Positions 6,554-13,130 are shown, counted from the first letter of the stretch. The stretch is 13,172 nucleotides of DNA from Oscillospiraceae bacterium (GCA_009776345.1 WRLS01000045.1:1-13172); one strand, 5' to 3'. Notes: a model not told the origin generated them from the letters alone. Made by a program: numbers and translations.

Positions 6554-6586
6554 GAACACAACTTCTAAGTAATGGGGGAGTAAATT

Positions 6587-7405
6587 ATGAACATAACAGA
6601 GCAAACCGAAAAAGCGCGGCATTTAAGGGCGGATATCATAAAAATGCTGTACCTGGCGAAATCCGGGCATCCGGGCGGGTCGCTTTCCTGCGTTGAGATG
6701 CTGATGGCGCTTTATTACAACGTCGCAAAAATCGACCCGAAAAACCCGCGATGGGAAAAACGCGACCGCATCGTGATGAGCAAAGGCCACGCCTGCCCCG
6801 CGCTGTACGCTGTTTTAGCGGACAAGGGCTATTTCCCGCGCGAGGATTTATGGAGGCTGCGCAAGATTGACAGCCATCTCCAAGGCCACCCCGATATGCG
6901 CAAAACCCCGGGCGTGGATGTCAGCACAGGTTCACTCGGGCAGGGCGTGTCTGTTGCGGGCGGTATGGCGCTTGCGGCAAAGCATAAGGGCGAGGACATA
7001 AAAGCATACGCGATTTTAGGCGACGGCGAAATACAGGAGGGCCTGGTTTGGGAGGCGTGTATGTCCGCCGCGCATTTCGGCCTGGATAATTTGACCATTT
7101 TGCTCGACCACAACGGCCTGCAAATCGACGGCCCCAATGACGAGGTTATGAGCCTTGGGGATATCATGGGCAAGTTTGCGGCGTTCGGCTTCCACTGCGA
7201 AAAAGTGGACGGGCATAATATCGGGGAGATTGTCGGCGCGCTCGGTACCGACAGCCACGGCAAGCCGAAATTCATCTGCTGCGAAACTGTAAAAGGCAAG
7301 GGCGTATCCTTTATGGAAAATAACTTCGGCTGGCATGGGAAAGCCCCTAATGAGGGCGAGTATAAAACAGCGTTAGGCGAATTGGGGGTAGAATTAGATG
7401 GCTGA
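6587..7405 (+). CDS. transketolase, N-terminal (thiamine diphosphate-binding) subunit
   Basis: This 272-residue protein is the first half of a split transketolase, which moves two-carbon ketol units between sugar phosphates in the non-oxidative pentose-phosphate pathway. The thiamine-diphosphate motif begins with GDG (145-147) and ends at Asn176 (LLDHNG). SGHPGG (26-31), KGH (66-68), and SHLQGHPD (96-103) hold the expected substrate and cofactor histidines. GGGGAG, about six bases upstream, supports the start. The stop codon overlaps the start of the C-terminal subunit gene by eight bases, indicating coupled translation of two subunits that must assemble. Split transketolases are common in Clostridia and archaea. 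The two halves together have 583 residues, against about 660 for the fused enzyme. A DXS or other thiamine-dependent enzyme is less likely because both halves match transketolase motifs. Confidence 0.95.
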   Translation: MNITEQTEKARHLRADIIKMLYLAKSGHPGGSLSCVEMLMALYYNVAKIDPKNPRWEKRDRIVMSKGHACPALYAVLADKGYFPREDLWRLRKIDSHLQGHPDMRKTPGVDVSTGSLGQGVSVAGGMALAAKHKGEDIKAYAILGDGEIQEGLVWEACMSAAHFGLDNLTILLDHNGLQIDGPNDEVMSLGDIMGKFAAFGFHCEKVDGHNIGEIVGALGTDSHGKPKFICCETVKGKGVSFMENNFGWHGKAPNEGEYKTALGELGVELDG

Positions 7406-8333
7406 AATGAAATCTCTGCGCATTGCCTACGGTGAAGCGCTTGTGCAGGCGGGAAAGCTCGACGACAGGATCGTTGTGCTGGACGCCGACGTGTCCTCCG
7501 CTACGATGACAAACATCTTCAAAAAAGCATATCCGGACCGTCATTATAACTTCGGCATTGCGGAAGCGAATATGGTTTGCGCGGCTACCGGGATGGCGCA
7601 ATCCGGGCTTATCCCGTTTGTCAGTACATTTGCGTTGTTCGGCGCCGCGCGCGCATTCGAGCCGCTGCGCAATTCTGTTGCTTACATGGGCGCGAATGTA
7701 AAGCTCGGGCTTAGCCACTCCGGGCTGAGCGTGGGCGAGGACGGCGGCAGCCATCAAGCGGTAGAGGATATCGCGCTTATGCGCCTGCTGCCCGGCATGA
7801 CGATTTTTGTCCCCTGTGACGCTTTTGAAATGGAAAAGGCGGTCAAGGCGGCGGTGGAAATCGACGGGCCTGTATACATCCGCGTTGCGCGCCCCGTAAC
7901 CGAATATTTTACGGCGAAGGACGACCCGTTTGTCCCCGGCAAAGCAAATATCCTGCGCGATGGCAAGGATGCCGCAATCTTTGCGGCAGGGCTGATGATA
8001 GAGCAGGCGCTTGCCGCCGCAAAAATCCTGGAGGGCGAGGGCATCAGCGCCGCTGTTGTAAATTTCCACACAATAAAGCCCTTCGACCAAGACACCGCGC
8101 TTGAGTTCGCAAACCGCTGCGGCGTTGTTGTAACTGCGGAGGAACACAGCATCATCGGCGGGCTTGGCAGCGCGGTCGCGCAAGCGCTGATGGGGAAAGC
8201 AAACTGCAAATTTGATATGGTCGGCATCCGTGACAGCTACGGCAAATCCGGCGACCCCGCGCTCCTGTTCAAAGAATATGGCTTGACAGCTGAAGATATT
8301 GCGGGGAAGGTAAGGGATAAGGTCGGGATTTAG
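7398..8333 (+). CDS. transketolase, C-terminal (pyrimidine-binding) subunit
   Basis: This 311-residue protein is the second half of the split transketolase. Residues 1-165 form the pyrimidine-binding domain. NFGIAEANM (51-59) holds Glu57, the catalytic glutamate that activates thiamine diphosphate. SHSGLSVGEDGGSHQ (106-120) is the family's substrate-binding block, with His107, Asp115 and His119. The C-terminal domain (about 185-305) carries VVTAEEHSIIGGLGSAVAQ. A G-run at 7384-7388 nine bases before the ATG serves as a modest ribosome-binding site, and the gene overlaps the end of the N-terminal subunit gene by eight bases. The stop codon TAG lies inside a GGATTTA heptamer (8326-8332) of the type found at other gene ends here. 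The opposite strand carries a long open frame (7347-8360), which I read as a by-product of codon bias. Confidence 0.95.
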   Translation: MAEMKSLRIAYGEALVQAGKLDDRIVVLDADVSSATMTNIFKKAYPDRHYNFGIAEANMVCAATGMAQSGLIPFVSTFALFGAARAFEPLRNSVAYMGANVKLGLSHSGLSVGEDGGSHQAVEDIALMRLLPGMTIFVPCDAFEMEKAVKAAVEIDGPVYIRVARPVTEYFTAKDDPFVPGKANILRDGKDAAIFAAGLMIEQALAAAKILEGEGISAAVVNFHTIKPFDQDTALEFANRCGVVVTAEEHSIIGGLGSAVAQALMGKANCKFDMVGIRDSYGKSGDPALLFKEYGLTAEDIAGKVRDKVGI

Positions 8334-8349
8334 GGTGCAGGAAGGGAAG
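8326..8349 (+). repeat. short heptamer-like G-rich stretch over the tktC stop codon
   Basis: GGATTTA (8326-8332) includes the first two bases of the TAG stop. It is followed by GGGTGCA and GGAAGGG, keeping a seven-base spacing of GG pairs, then AAG. It is the weakest member of the heptamer family described for 8627-8656, 10298-10325 and 13066-13093. Confidence 0.35.
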
Positions 8350-8353
8350 AAAC

Positions 8354-8379
8354 AATGCATAATTCATAATGCATAATTA
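8354..8379. repeat. 22-base interspersed repeat, copy 2, with internal duplication
   Basis: AATGCATAATT occurs twice (8354-8364 and 8368-8378) with a CAT spacer. Positions 8358-8379 are the exact reverse complement of 4151-4172. Confidence 0.6.
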
Positions 8380-8408
8380 AAAACGGCATAACGTATTATT
8401 GCATGTAA

Positions 8409-8537
8409 CCCCTCGCCCCCTTCGCGCATGAAGGGGGTGCCGCCCGCAGGCGGCGGGGGTTGTTTCCCGTAATTCGTCGCCCAAAGACAACCCCCGGCAC
8501 TTCGTGCCACCCCCTTCGTGCGCGAAGGGGGCAGGGG
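8409..8537. repeat. paired inverted-repeat element (REPIN-like)
   Basis: The two halves are imperfect inverted copies of each other, roughly 8409-8464 and 8487-8537. Each half has its own outer hairpin, CCCCCTT/AAGGGGG (8416-8437 and 8510-8531), plus an inner one, GCCGCC/GGCGGC (8439-8454) or GGCAC/GTGCC (8496-8508). The centre (about 8465-8486) is unpaired. A pair of inverted REP sequences is the layout of REPINs mobilised by RAYT transposases in other bacteria. No RAYT gene is visible here. Confidence 0.55.
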
Positions 8538-8558
8538 ATAGGTGCAAATTACTGCGGC

Positions 8559-8600
8559 GCATCGTACAATGCGGGCGGGCATGGAAGCCCGCCCCTACGG
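8559..8600. repeat. REP-like palindromic repeat, copy 2
   Basis: GCATCGTACAATG (8559-8571) is followed by the stem GGGCGGGC (8573-8580) with GCCCGCCC (8587-8594) around ATGGAA, then CTACGG. It matches copy 1 at 5735-5776 apart from one missing base and a T-A to G-C exchange in the stem. Confidence 0.75.
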
Positions 8601-8626
8601 TCTTCGCAGCGGCGCGGAGCGCCGCG

Positions 8627-8656
8627 GGATTGAGGTTATAGGATTGAGGTTTTAGG
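8627..8656 (+). repeat. degenerate heptamer array, G-rich on the + strand
   Basis: Four units with seven-base spacing, GGATTGA and GGTTATA, then GGATTGA and GGTTTTA, are followed by GGAAGGGAAG. The array faces the CCTAAAA array at 8687-8717. The two can pair over about 24 of 30 positions, including the 10 nearest the 30-base loop. Confidence 0.6.
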
Positions 8657-8686
8657 AAGGGAAGATATTTGTCGCTTCGTCCTTTA

Positions 8687-8717
8687 CCTAAAACCTAAAA
8701 CCTAAATCCTAAAACCT
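8687..8717 (-). repeat. degenerate heptamer array, G-rich on the - strand
   Basis: Four units of CCTAAAA (the third is CCTAAAT) plus a final CCT read on the + strand. On the minus strand this is a tandem GGTTTTA array, 17 bases after the stop codon of the minus-strand aldolase gene. Sequence and period resemble plant-type telomere repeats by coincidence only. Confidence 0.65.
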
Positions 8718-8733
8718 GCGCAGCTGCGCCGCC

Positions 8734-9384
8734 CTACAACCTCTCCAGCAGCCCTTCCCAGTCCCGCGCAAACCGTGCGATCCCTGCGTCTGTCAGCGGA
8801 TGCGCGATCATCTGCCCGATTACATCGGGCGGGATTGCGGCGTTGTGCGCCCCTAATTTGGCGCATTGTGCCGCGTGATGCGGGCTGCGTATATCGGCGG
8901 CGATGATTTGGCAGCTGTCGCCGTGGGCCGCGAATATCTTTGCGATATCGCCGACCAAGCCCGCGCCGCAGGATGCGGTATCGCCGAGCCTGCCGACAAA
9001 CACGCTGACATATGACGCGCCCGCGCGCGCCGCTAAAACAGCCTGTGCGGCGGTGAATATCAGCGTGCAGTTTGTCCGCACGCCTTCCCTTCGCAGTGCG
9101 CTGATGGCTTTAAGCCCTTCGGCGCACATTGGTATTATTATTTCCAGGCGGCTGCTGAGCTTCACAAGCTCCAGCGCTTCTTCGACCATCCTGTCGGCTT
9201 GGGGCGAGATAACCTCGCCGAATACAACGCCGTCCACGATATCCAAAATCTCGGCGATGATTTCCTTAAAATCCCTGCCCTCTTTTGCGATTGAGGACGG
9301 GTTTGTCGTGACACCGGACAATATCCCATAGGAGTTATAAAGGCGGATCGCTTCGGTATCCGCTGTGTCGATAAATATTTTCAT
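8734..9384 (-). CDS. transaldolase / fructose-6-phosphate aldolase family protein lacking the catalytic lysine
   Basis: This is a 216-residue TIM-barrel protein of the small transaldolase/FSA (TalC) family. Conserved parts include FIDTAD with Asp6, GVTTNPS (24-30) with Thr26 and Asn28, EV at 57-58, CAEGLKAI (87-94), RTNCTLIF (103-110), FVGR (129-132), the stretch IIAADIRSP, and HPLTDAGI near the end. In family members known to me the strand before this block reads VKIP or VKVP, and its Lys (Lys85 of E. coli FsaA) forms the Schiff base. Here the stretch is EIIIP, so Ile83 replaces that Lys. The Ser of AAS and the Asp of GRLDD are also changed, to Asp and Gly. ATG 9384 is chosen over TTG 9393 because AAAGGA (9395-9400) lies ten bases before the ATG, and MKIFIDT is the usual family start. 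It converges on the transketolase genes. Whether it has any aldolase activity is doubtful. Confidence 0.9.
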   Translation of the reverse strand: MKIFIDTADTEAIRLYNSYGILSGVTTNPSSIAKEGRDFKEIIAEILDIVDGVVFGEVISPQADRMVEEALELVKLSSRLEIIIPMCAEGLKAISALRREGVRTNCTLIFTAAQAVLAARAGASYVSVFVGRLGDTASCGAGLVGDIAKIFAAHGDSCQIIAADIRSPHHAAQCAKLGAHNAAIPPDVIGQMIAHPLTDAGIARFARDWEGLLERL

Positions 9385-9476
9385 GGCGGGCAATTCCTTT
9401 CAACGCATAAATCATGTGCTATAGATTATTCTATGCAAATATACCGGCAAAAATCACGAAGCGGGGATGCTGCGAT

Positions 9477-10304
9477 ATGGTCGATATGGGCGATGAGGCC
9501 GCAATAAAAAAAGAGATTGCGGCTATCCGCTGTTTCGCGCTGGATATGGACGGCACTTTTTATCTGGGCGGAGAATTGCTGGAAGGCTCGCTTGAATTTA
9601 TCCGTCGCGTGAGGGAAACCGGGCGGAGGTTCGTGTTCCTTACAAACAACTCGTCAAAAAGCCACGGCGCGTATATGCAAAAACTAGCCGGGATGGGGCT
9701 GAAAATTTCGCCCGATGAACTGGTAACATCGGGCGGGGCGGCGATCGCGTATCTTCACGCGAACCACCCCGGGAAGCGGGTATTCCTGCTCGGGAACCCG
9801 ATGCTGACGAATGAATTCCGGGAAGCCGGTATCAACTTGAACGAAACAGACCCGGAGCTTGTCGTCACGGCGTATGACACAAGCTTGGATTACCGCAAGC
9901 TGTGCAAAGTCTGCGATTATGTCAGAAGTGGCCTGCCGTTTTTGGCGACCCACCCGGACTACAACTGCCCCACGGAAACAGGCTTTGAACCCGATATCGG
10001 CGCGATCCACGCCTTTATAGAAGCTTCCACCGGGCGTTTCCCCGACAGGATAATCGGGAAGCCGTACAGGGATATCATGGACTTCGCGCTGAGTAAATGC
10101 GGATGCGGACCCTCGGAAACCGCAATGGTCGGGGACAGGCTTTACACAGATATCGCGCTGAAAAAACACGTACCCGGCCTGTGCGCAATTTTGGTGCTGA
10201 CAGGGGAAGCGTCAGCTGGCGATATCCCGGGCGCGGACATAAAGCCTGATATGGTGTTTGATAAGCTGGGGGATATTGCGCGGTACTGCGTGCCGCAGGA
10301 TTGA
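9477..10304 (+). CDS. HAD-superfamily phosphatase, NagD/AraL type (subfamily IIA)
   Basis: This 275-residue cytoplasmic phosphatase probably acts on sugar phosphates or nucleotide monophosphates. All four HAD motifs are present. These are DMDGT (23-27) with nucleophile Asp23 and general acid Asp25, FLTNNSS (54-60), Lys195 in IIGKP, and MVGDRLYTDI (217-226) with Mg-binding Asp220 and Asp225. A C2-type cap occupies about residues 85-180. The length and the spacing between motifs II and III fit NagD-like proteins. GGGGA (9463-9467), nine bases upstream, supports ATG 9477 over the longer in-frame ATG at 9414, which has no ribosome-binding site. It is divergent from the aldolase-like gene, with 92 bases between the two starts. 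The DNA glycosylase gene follows after 37 bases, so the two are probably one operon. Its stop codon lies within a heptamer array. The exact substrate cannot be read from the sequence. Confidence 0.92.
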   Translation: MVDMGDEAAIKKEIAAIRCFALDMDGTFYLGGELLEGSLEFIRRVRETGRRFVFLTNNSSKSHGAYMQKLAGMGLKISPDELVTSGGAAIAYLHANHPGKRVFLLGNPMLTNEFREAGINLNETDPELVVTAYDTSLDYRKLCKVCDYVRSGLPFLATHPDYNCPTETGFEPDIGAIHAFIEASTGRFPDRIIGKPYRDIMDFALSKCGCGPSETAMVGDRLYTDIALKKHVPGLCAILVLTGEASAGDIPGADIKPDMVFDKLGDIARYCVPQD

Positions 10305-10325
10305 GATTTGAGGATTAAGGGTTAG
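10298..10325 (+). repeat. degenerate heptamer array over the HAD gene stop codon
   Basis: Four units with seven-base spacing run GGATTGA, GATTTGA, GGATTAA and GGGTTAG. The first contains the HAD gene's TGA stop. The tail GAAAGGAAG continues into the ribosome-binding site of the downstream glycosylase gene. Confidence 0.5.
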
Positions 10326-10341
10326 GAAAGGAAGCCCGCGT

Positions 10342-10956
10342 ATGTACAGCCTCGGTGAAAAACTAAACCGTGCGTTTTTCCTGCGTGACTGCGTGACTGT
10401 CGCGCGGGGGCTTTTGGGGATGCATATCGTCCGCGAAACCGAAAATGCCTTCATTGCTGTACAAATCACCGAAACGGAGGCCTACAATGGGCTGGACGAT
10501 ATGGCGTGCCATAGCTACGGCGGGCGGATAACACCGCGCACACAGACATTTTATATGCTGGGCGGGCACAGCTATGTATACCTGCTGTATGGGATGCACT
10601 GCCTTTTTAATGTTATAACCGGGGACAAAAATGACCCGAGCGGGGTTTTGATCCGCACAGGGGCAATCGTATGCGGGCGGGACGAGATATCCCTGCGCAG
10701 GTTCGGCAAGAGCTTTGATATGCTCAGCAACGCGCGGAAAAAGCAGCTCCTCGACGGCCCCGGTAAAATTTGCCATGCGATGGGGATAGACAGAAGCCAT
10801 AACGCCCGCGATTTATTAGGGGAAGGGCTGTATTTGGCGCGGCCTTTTGATATGCCGGATTTTAACATAGAAACGGGGAAGCGCATAAATATAGCTTATG
10901 CGGGTGAAGCCGCGGATTACCCGTACCGGTTTACGATGAAAACCGTGAACACATGA
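10342..10956 (+). CDS. DNA-3-methyladenine glycosylase (AAG/MPG family)
   Basis: This 204-residue monofunctional base-excision-repair enzyme cuts the bond between sugar and alkylated purine, such as 3-methyladenine. The signature TETEAYNGLDDMACHS (43-58) aligns with human AAG. Glu46 matches catalytic Glu125, Tyr48 matches the intercalating or stacking Tyr127, and His57 matches His136. GGRITPRTQTFYMLGG, the stretch YVYLLYGMHCLFNV, and LLDGPGKIC (136-144) are further family blocks. The C-terminal RINIAYAGEAADYPYRF (181-197) completes the fold. The length is normal. AAAGGAAG, about eight bases before the ATG, supports the start. It follows the HAD phosphatase gene by 37 bases and is probably co-transcribed with it, although the functions are unrelated. 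The family is called Aag in Bacillus and MPG in animals. I see no missing residue. Confidence 0.96.
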   Translation: MYSLGEKLNRAFFLRDCVTVARGLLGMHIVRETENAFIAVQITETEAYNGLDDMACHSYGGRITPRTQTFYMLGGHSYVYLLYGMHCLFNVITGDKNDPSGVLIRTGAIVCGRDEISLRRFGKSFDMLSNARKKQLLDGPGKICHAMGIDRSHNARDLLGEGLYLARPFDMPDFNIETGKRINIAYAGEAADYPYRFTMKTVNT

Positions 10957-10982
10957 ACACAGCTTTTTAATGTAAATTAAAT

Positions 10983-11011
10983 TTGACACAGTGTAAAAAT
11001 CGTGATATTCT
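10983..11011 (+). promoter_or_regulatory. strong promoter of the diguanylate cyclase gene
   Basis: A perfect TTGACA (10983-10988), a 17-base spacer, a TGA extension and TATTCT (11006-11011) make this the best promoter in the window. Transcription should begin near 11018. The same TTGACACA (10983-10990) recurs inverted as TGTGTCAA at 11030-11037, just after the start point, and may be a pair of half-sites for a regulator. Confidence 0.75.
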
Positions 11012-11050
11012 TTTTGTGCGTTTTCGCTTTGTGTCAAGTTAATAAATAAA

Positions 11051-13054
11051 ATGAGTGGGCACCCTATGAAACCTATTGTACAGCGGATTATACTTTCGCT
11101 CCTCCTGCTGGGCACTGTCGTCGGTATGCTTGTGCAGACACGCGCCGCCTACAGCTCTGTTTTGGTTGCGGCGTCCTTTTTACTGTCCCTGTGCGCTTTC
11201 TATATGTATGCCAATTGGGCGGGCAAACAGAAGGCCGACGCGCTGTCGGCTTTGCATGATTATACGGACAAGCTGAATAAAACCCTTGAAAAAATCATGC
11301 AGTCGCCCGAATTTTCCGGCGGCGCGCTGAAGGATTTTGCAAGCATTGCCGCCCCCGGGGCGTGCAAGGCGCTGAACATCTCGCGCGTTGGCATATGGAT
11401 CTTTGATGAGGGAAATACGGCCCTCAAGAGCATTTCCTGCTTCGACACTGCCGCCGGCCTTTTTATACAGGGCGATTTCCCCCTCGAGGGCAACGAAAAA
11501 TATCACAGCGCGCTTTTGTCCTCGCGGCTGGTCGTCCTTAATTCCCCGGGCGAGCTGGCGGATATAATGGTAGGGCAGGACCCCGGGCTGTGCGCGCTGC
11601 TCGATGCGCCTGTGCGTTCCGGCGGCAGGCTTGTCGGGGTTATTTGCTGTGAGCAAATGACAAGCCCGGACTATCCCGACGGGCGTGTATGGACAGCGGA
11701 GGAGCAAAGCTTTGCGTCCTCTTTGGCGGACCTTATGGCACTTGCGGTCGCCAATGACGAGCGGCGCATATTCGCGCGGCGCATTGAGGCAATGACAAAT
11801 AACTTCCCCGGCGTGATCTACCAGTGCCTGTATGACCCGCCCGAATACACCTTTACTTATGTAAGCGAAGGCTGTCTGGAGCTTACGGGATACACGCAGG
11901 ATGAGCTTACGGGGAACTCAGCCGTAAAATTCTTCGATATTGTGCATCCCGACGACGTTGCGCTGCTGGAAGATACGGCGGACGAAACCGAGCCGGGCGC
12001 GCCTTTTGAAGCGTCATTCCGCATTATAACAAAAAGCGGCGAAGAAAAATGGCTGTGGGAGCGCAGCAAGGCTGTAGAGCTTACCACGGACGGCCAGCCG
12101 TGCATTATTGAGGGCTTTTACACAGAAATAACCGAGCAGCGGCGTCTGGAAGCGGCGGAGCTTTCAAATTTGATGCTTGATTCATCCCCGCTGTGCAGCC
12201 AGATCTGGGACAAAAACCTCAGAACAATTGACTGCAACATAGCCGCTGTCAATCTCTACGGCTTTAAAGATAAGCGGGAATATGTGGAGCGCTTTTCCCG
12301 CGACTGCTCCCCGCCGCTCCAGCCGGACGGTCAGCGCTCGGGCGAAAAGGGCAGGGCGCTCGTGGAACAGGCATTTAGGGAAGGCTACTGCAACTTCCAC
12401 TGGATACACAGGGTGCCGGGCGACGACACGCCCATGCCCGCGGAAGTCACGCTTGTACGGGTCAGCTATAAGGGCGATTATGTTGTTGTCGGCTACACAA
12501 AGGACCTTCGCGAGGTCGCAAGGCTTGAGGCGGAGGCGGAAAAAATCTACTACGACGCGCTTACCGGTATCTACAACAGGCGCTATTTCGACGAACAGCT
12601 CGAACGCGCCATGAAATCGCTGTCACGCTCCGGCGGGCTTCTCACCGTTATGATGATCGACATCGACTACTTCAAGGATTACAACGATATCTACGGGCAC
12701 AGCGCGGGGGACAGCTGCCTGAAAACCGTTGCGGAAATCCTCTGCGAAAGCGTTACAAGGACAGATGATTTTACCGCGCGGTACGGCGGCGAGGAATTTG
12801 CCGTTGTACTGCCGAATACCGGCGAGTACGGCGCGCGCTATGTAGCCGCAAGGCTATTGCAGAAAGTGCGCGACCTTAAAATACCGCATGAGAAAAGCGC
12901 GGCGGAAAGCTATGTCACTATATCAATAGGGGCTATGACCGGGAAGCCGAAATACACCCAAAGCCCATATGATTATGTAAAACAGGCGGACGAGATGCTG
13001 TACAAGTCCAAGGAGGACGGCCGTAATAGGTATAGTTATATTTCGGAGATATAG
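11051..13054 (+). CDS. membrane-anchored GAF-PAS-PAS-GGDEF diguanylate cyclase
   Basis: This 667-residue sensor enzyme makes the second messenger c-di-GMP from two GTP. Two membrane segments lie at about 11-28 and 35-55, with only a short loop between them, so sensing is probably cytoplasmic or in the membrane. A GAF domain spans about 85-235. A first PAS spans about 250-365, with YVSEGCLELTGYTQDEL and VHPDDV, followed by a PAC-like segment. A second PAS is at 373-490. The GGDEF domain is 498-665, with DALTGIYNRR (502-511), Mg-binding Asp537/Asp539 in MIDID, the active-site motif GGEEF (579-583), and an intact product-inhibition site RTDD (570-573), five residues before it. No EAL domain is present. 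The first ATG (11051) has no ribosome-binding site. ATG 11066 five codons later has only a weak GGG, so the start is uncertain. The gene has its own promoter and no obvious target effector nearby. Confidence 0.94.
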   Translation: MSGHPMKPIVQRIILSLLLLGTVVGMLVQTRAAYSSVLVAASFLLSLCAFYMYANWAGKQKADALSALHDYTDKLNKTLEKIMQSPEFSGGALKDFASIAAPGACKALNISRVGIWIFDEGNTALKSISCFDTAAGLFIQGDFPLEGNEKYHSALLSSRLVVLNSPGELADIMVGQDPGLCALLDAPVRSGGRLVGVICCEQMTSPDYPDGRVWTAEEQSFASSLADLMALAVANDERRIFARRIEAMTNNFPGVIYQCLYDPPEYTFTYVSEGCLELTGYTQDELTGNSAVKFFDIVHPDDVALLEDTADETEPGAPFEASFRIITKSGEEKWLWERSKAVELTTDGQPCIIEGFYTEITEQRRLEAAELSNLMLDSSPLCSQIWDKNLRTIDCNIAAVNLYGFKDKREYVERFSRDCSPPLQPDGQRSGEKGRALVEQAFREGYCNFHWIHRVPGDDTPMPAEVTLVRVSYKGDYVVVGYTKDLREVARLEAEAEKIYYDALTGIYNRRYFDEQLERAMKSLSRSGGLLTVMMIDIDYFKDYNDIYGHSAGDSCLKTVAEILCESVTRTDDFTARYGGEEFAVVLPNTGEYGARYVAARLLQKVRDLKIPHEKSAAESYVTISIGAMTGKPKYTQSPYDYVKQADEMLYKSKEDGRNRYSYISEI

Positions 13055-13065
13055 GGCCTGCGGCA

Positions 13066-13093
13066 GGATTTAGGTTATAGGTTATAGGTTTTA
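13066..13093 (+). repeat. degenerate heptamer array after the diguanylate cyclase gene
   Basis: Four units with exact seven-base spacing run GGATTTA, GGTTATA, GGTTATA and GGTTTTA, then GGGTAGG. It starts 12 bases after the TAG stop at 13054, with the G-rich strand as the coding strand. Confidence 0.65.
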
Positions 13094-13100
13094 GGGTAGG

Positions 13101-13118
13101 GCGGGGGCTTGCCCCCGC
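13101..13118. terminator. G+C-rich hairpin after the diguanylate cyclase gene
   Basis: GCGGGGGC (13101-13108) pairs perfectly with GCCCCCGC (13111-13118). A loop of TT alone means the innermost pair probably opens. No T-tract follows, so termination is possible but unproven. It may be a REP-like repeat instead. Confidence 0.35.
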
Positions 13119-13130
13119 CGCCAAACACCC

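Larger units (their letters stand above)
8334..8733. other. 400-base repeat zone between convergent tktC and the aldolase gene
   Basis: I see no gene here. In order it holds the A/T-rich interspersed repeat (8354-8379), a paired inverted-repeat element (8409-8537), the second copy of the REP-like repeat (8559-8598), a GCGGCGC/GCGCCGC hairpin with loop GGA (8609-8625), two facing heptamer arrays (8627-8656 and 8687-8717), and a perfect 12-base palindrome GCGCAGCTGCGC (8718-8729). Transcription from both sides must end here, and several of these elements could act as terminators. Confidence 0.7.

Noticed and set aside
7347..8360. 337-codon open frame on the minus strand opposite the transketolase C-terminal subunit gene
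   Set aside because: It mirrors a clear transketolase gene whose codon bias keeps the opposite frame open. Its translation is rich in Cys, Arg and His, with no recognisable motif and no ribosome-binding site.
8627..8717. CRISPR array or true telomeric repeat
   Set aside because: Units are seven bases with no spacers, and the arrays are short, interrupted and near gene ends. The likeness to plant telomere repeats is in sequence only.
9385..9393. TTG start three codons upstream of the aldolase-like gene's ATG
   Set aside because: Its spacing from AAAGGA is one base, against ten for the ATG, and the family starts at MKIF.
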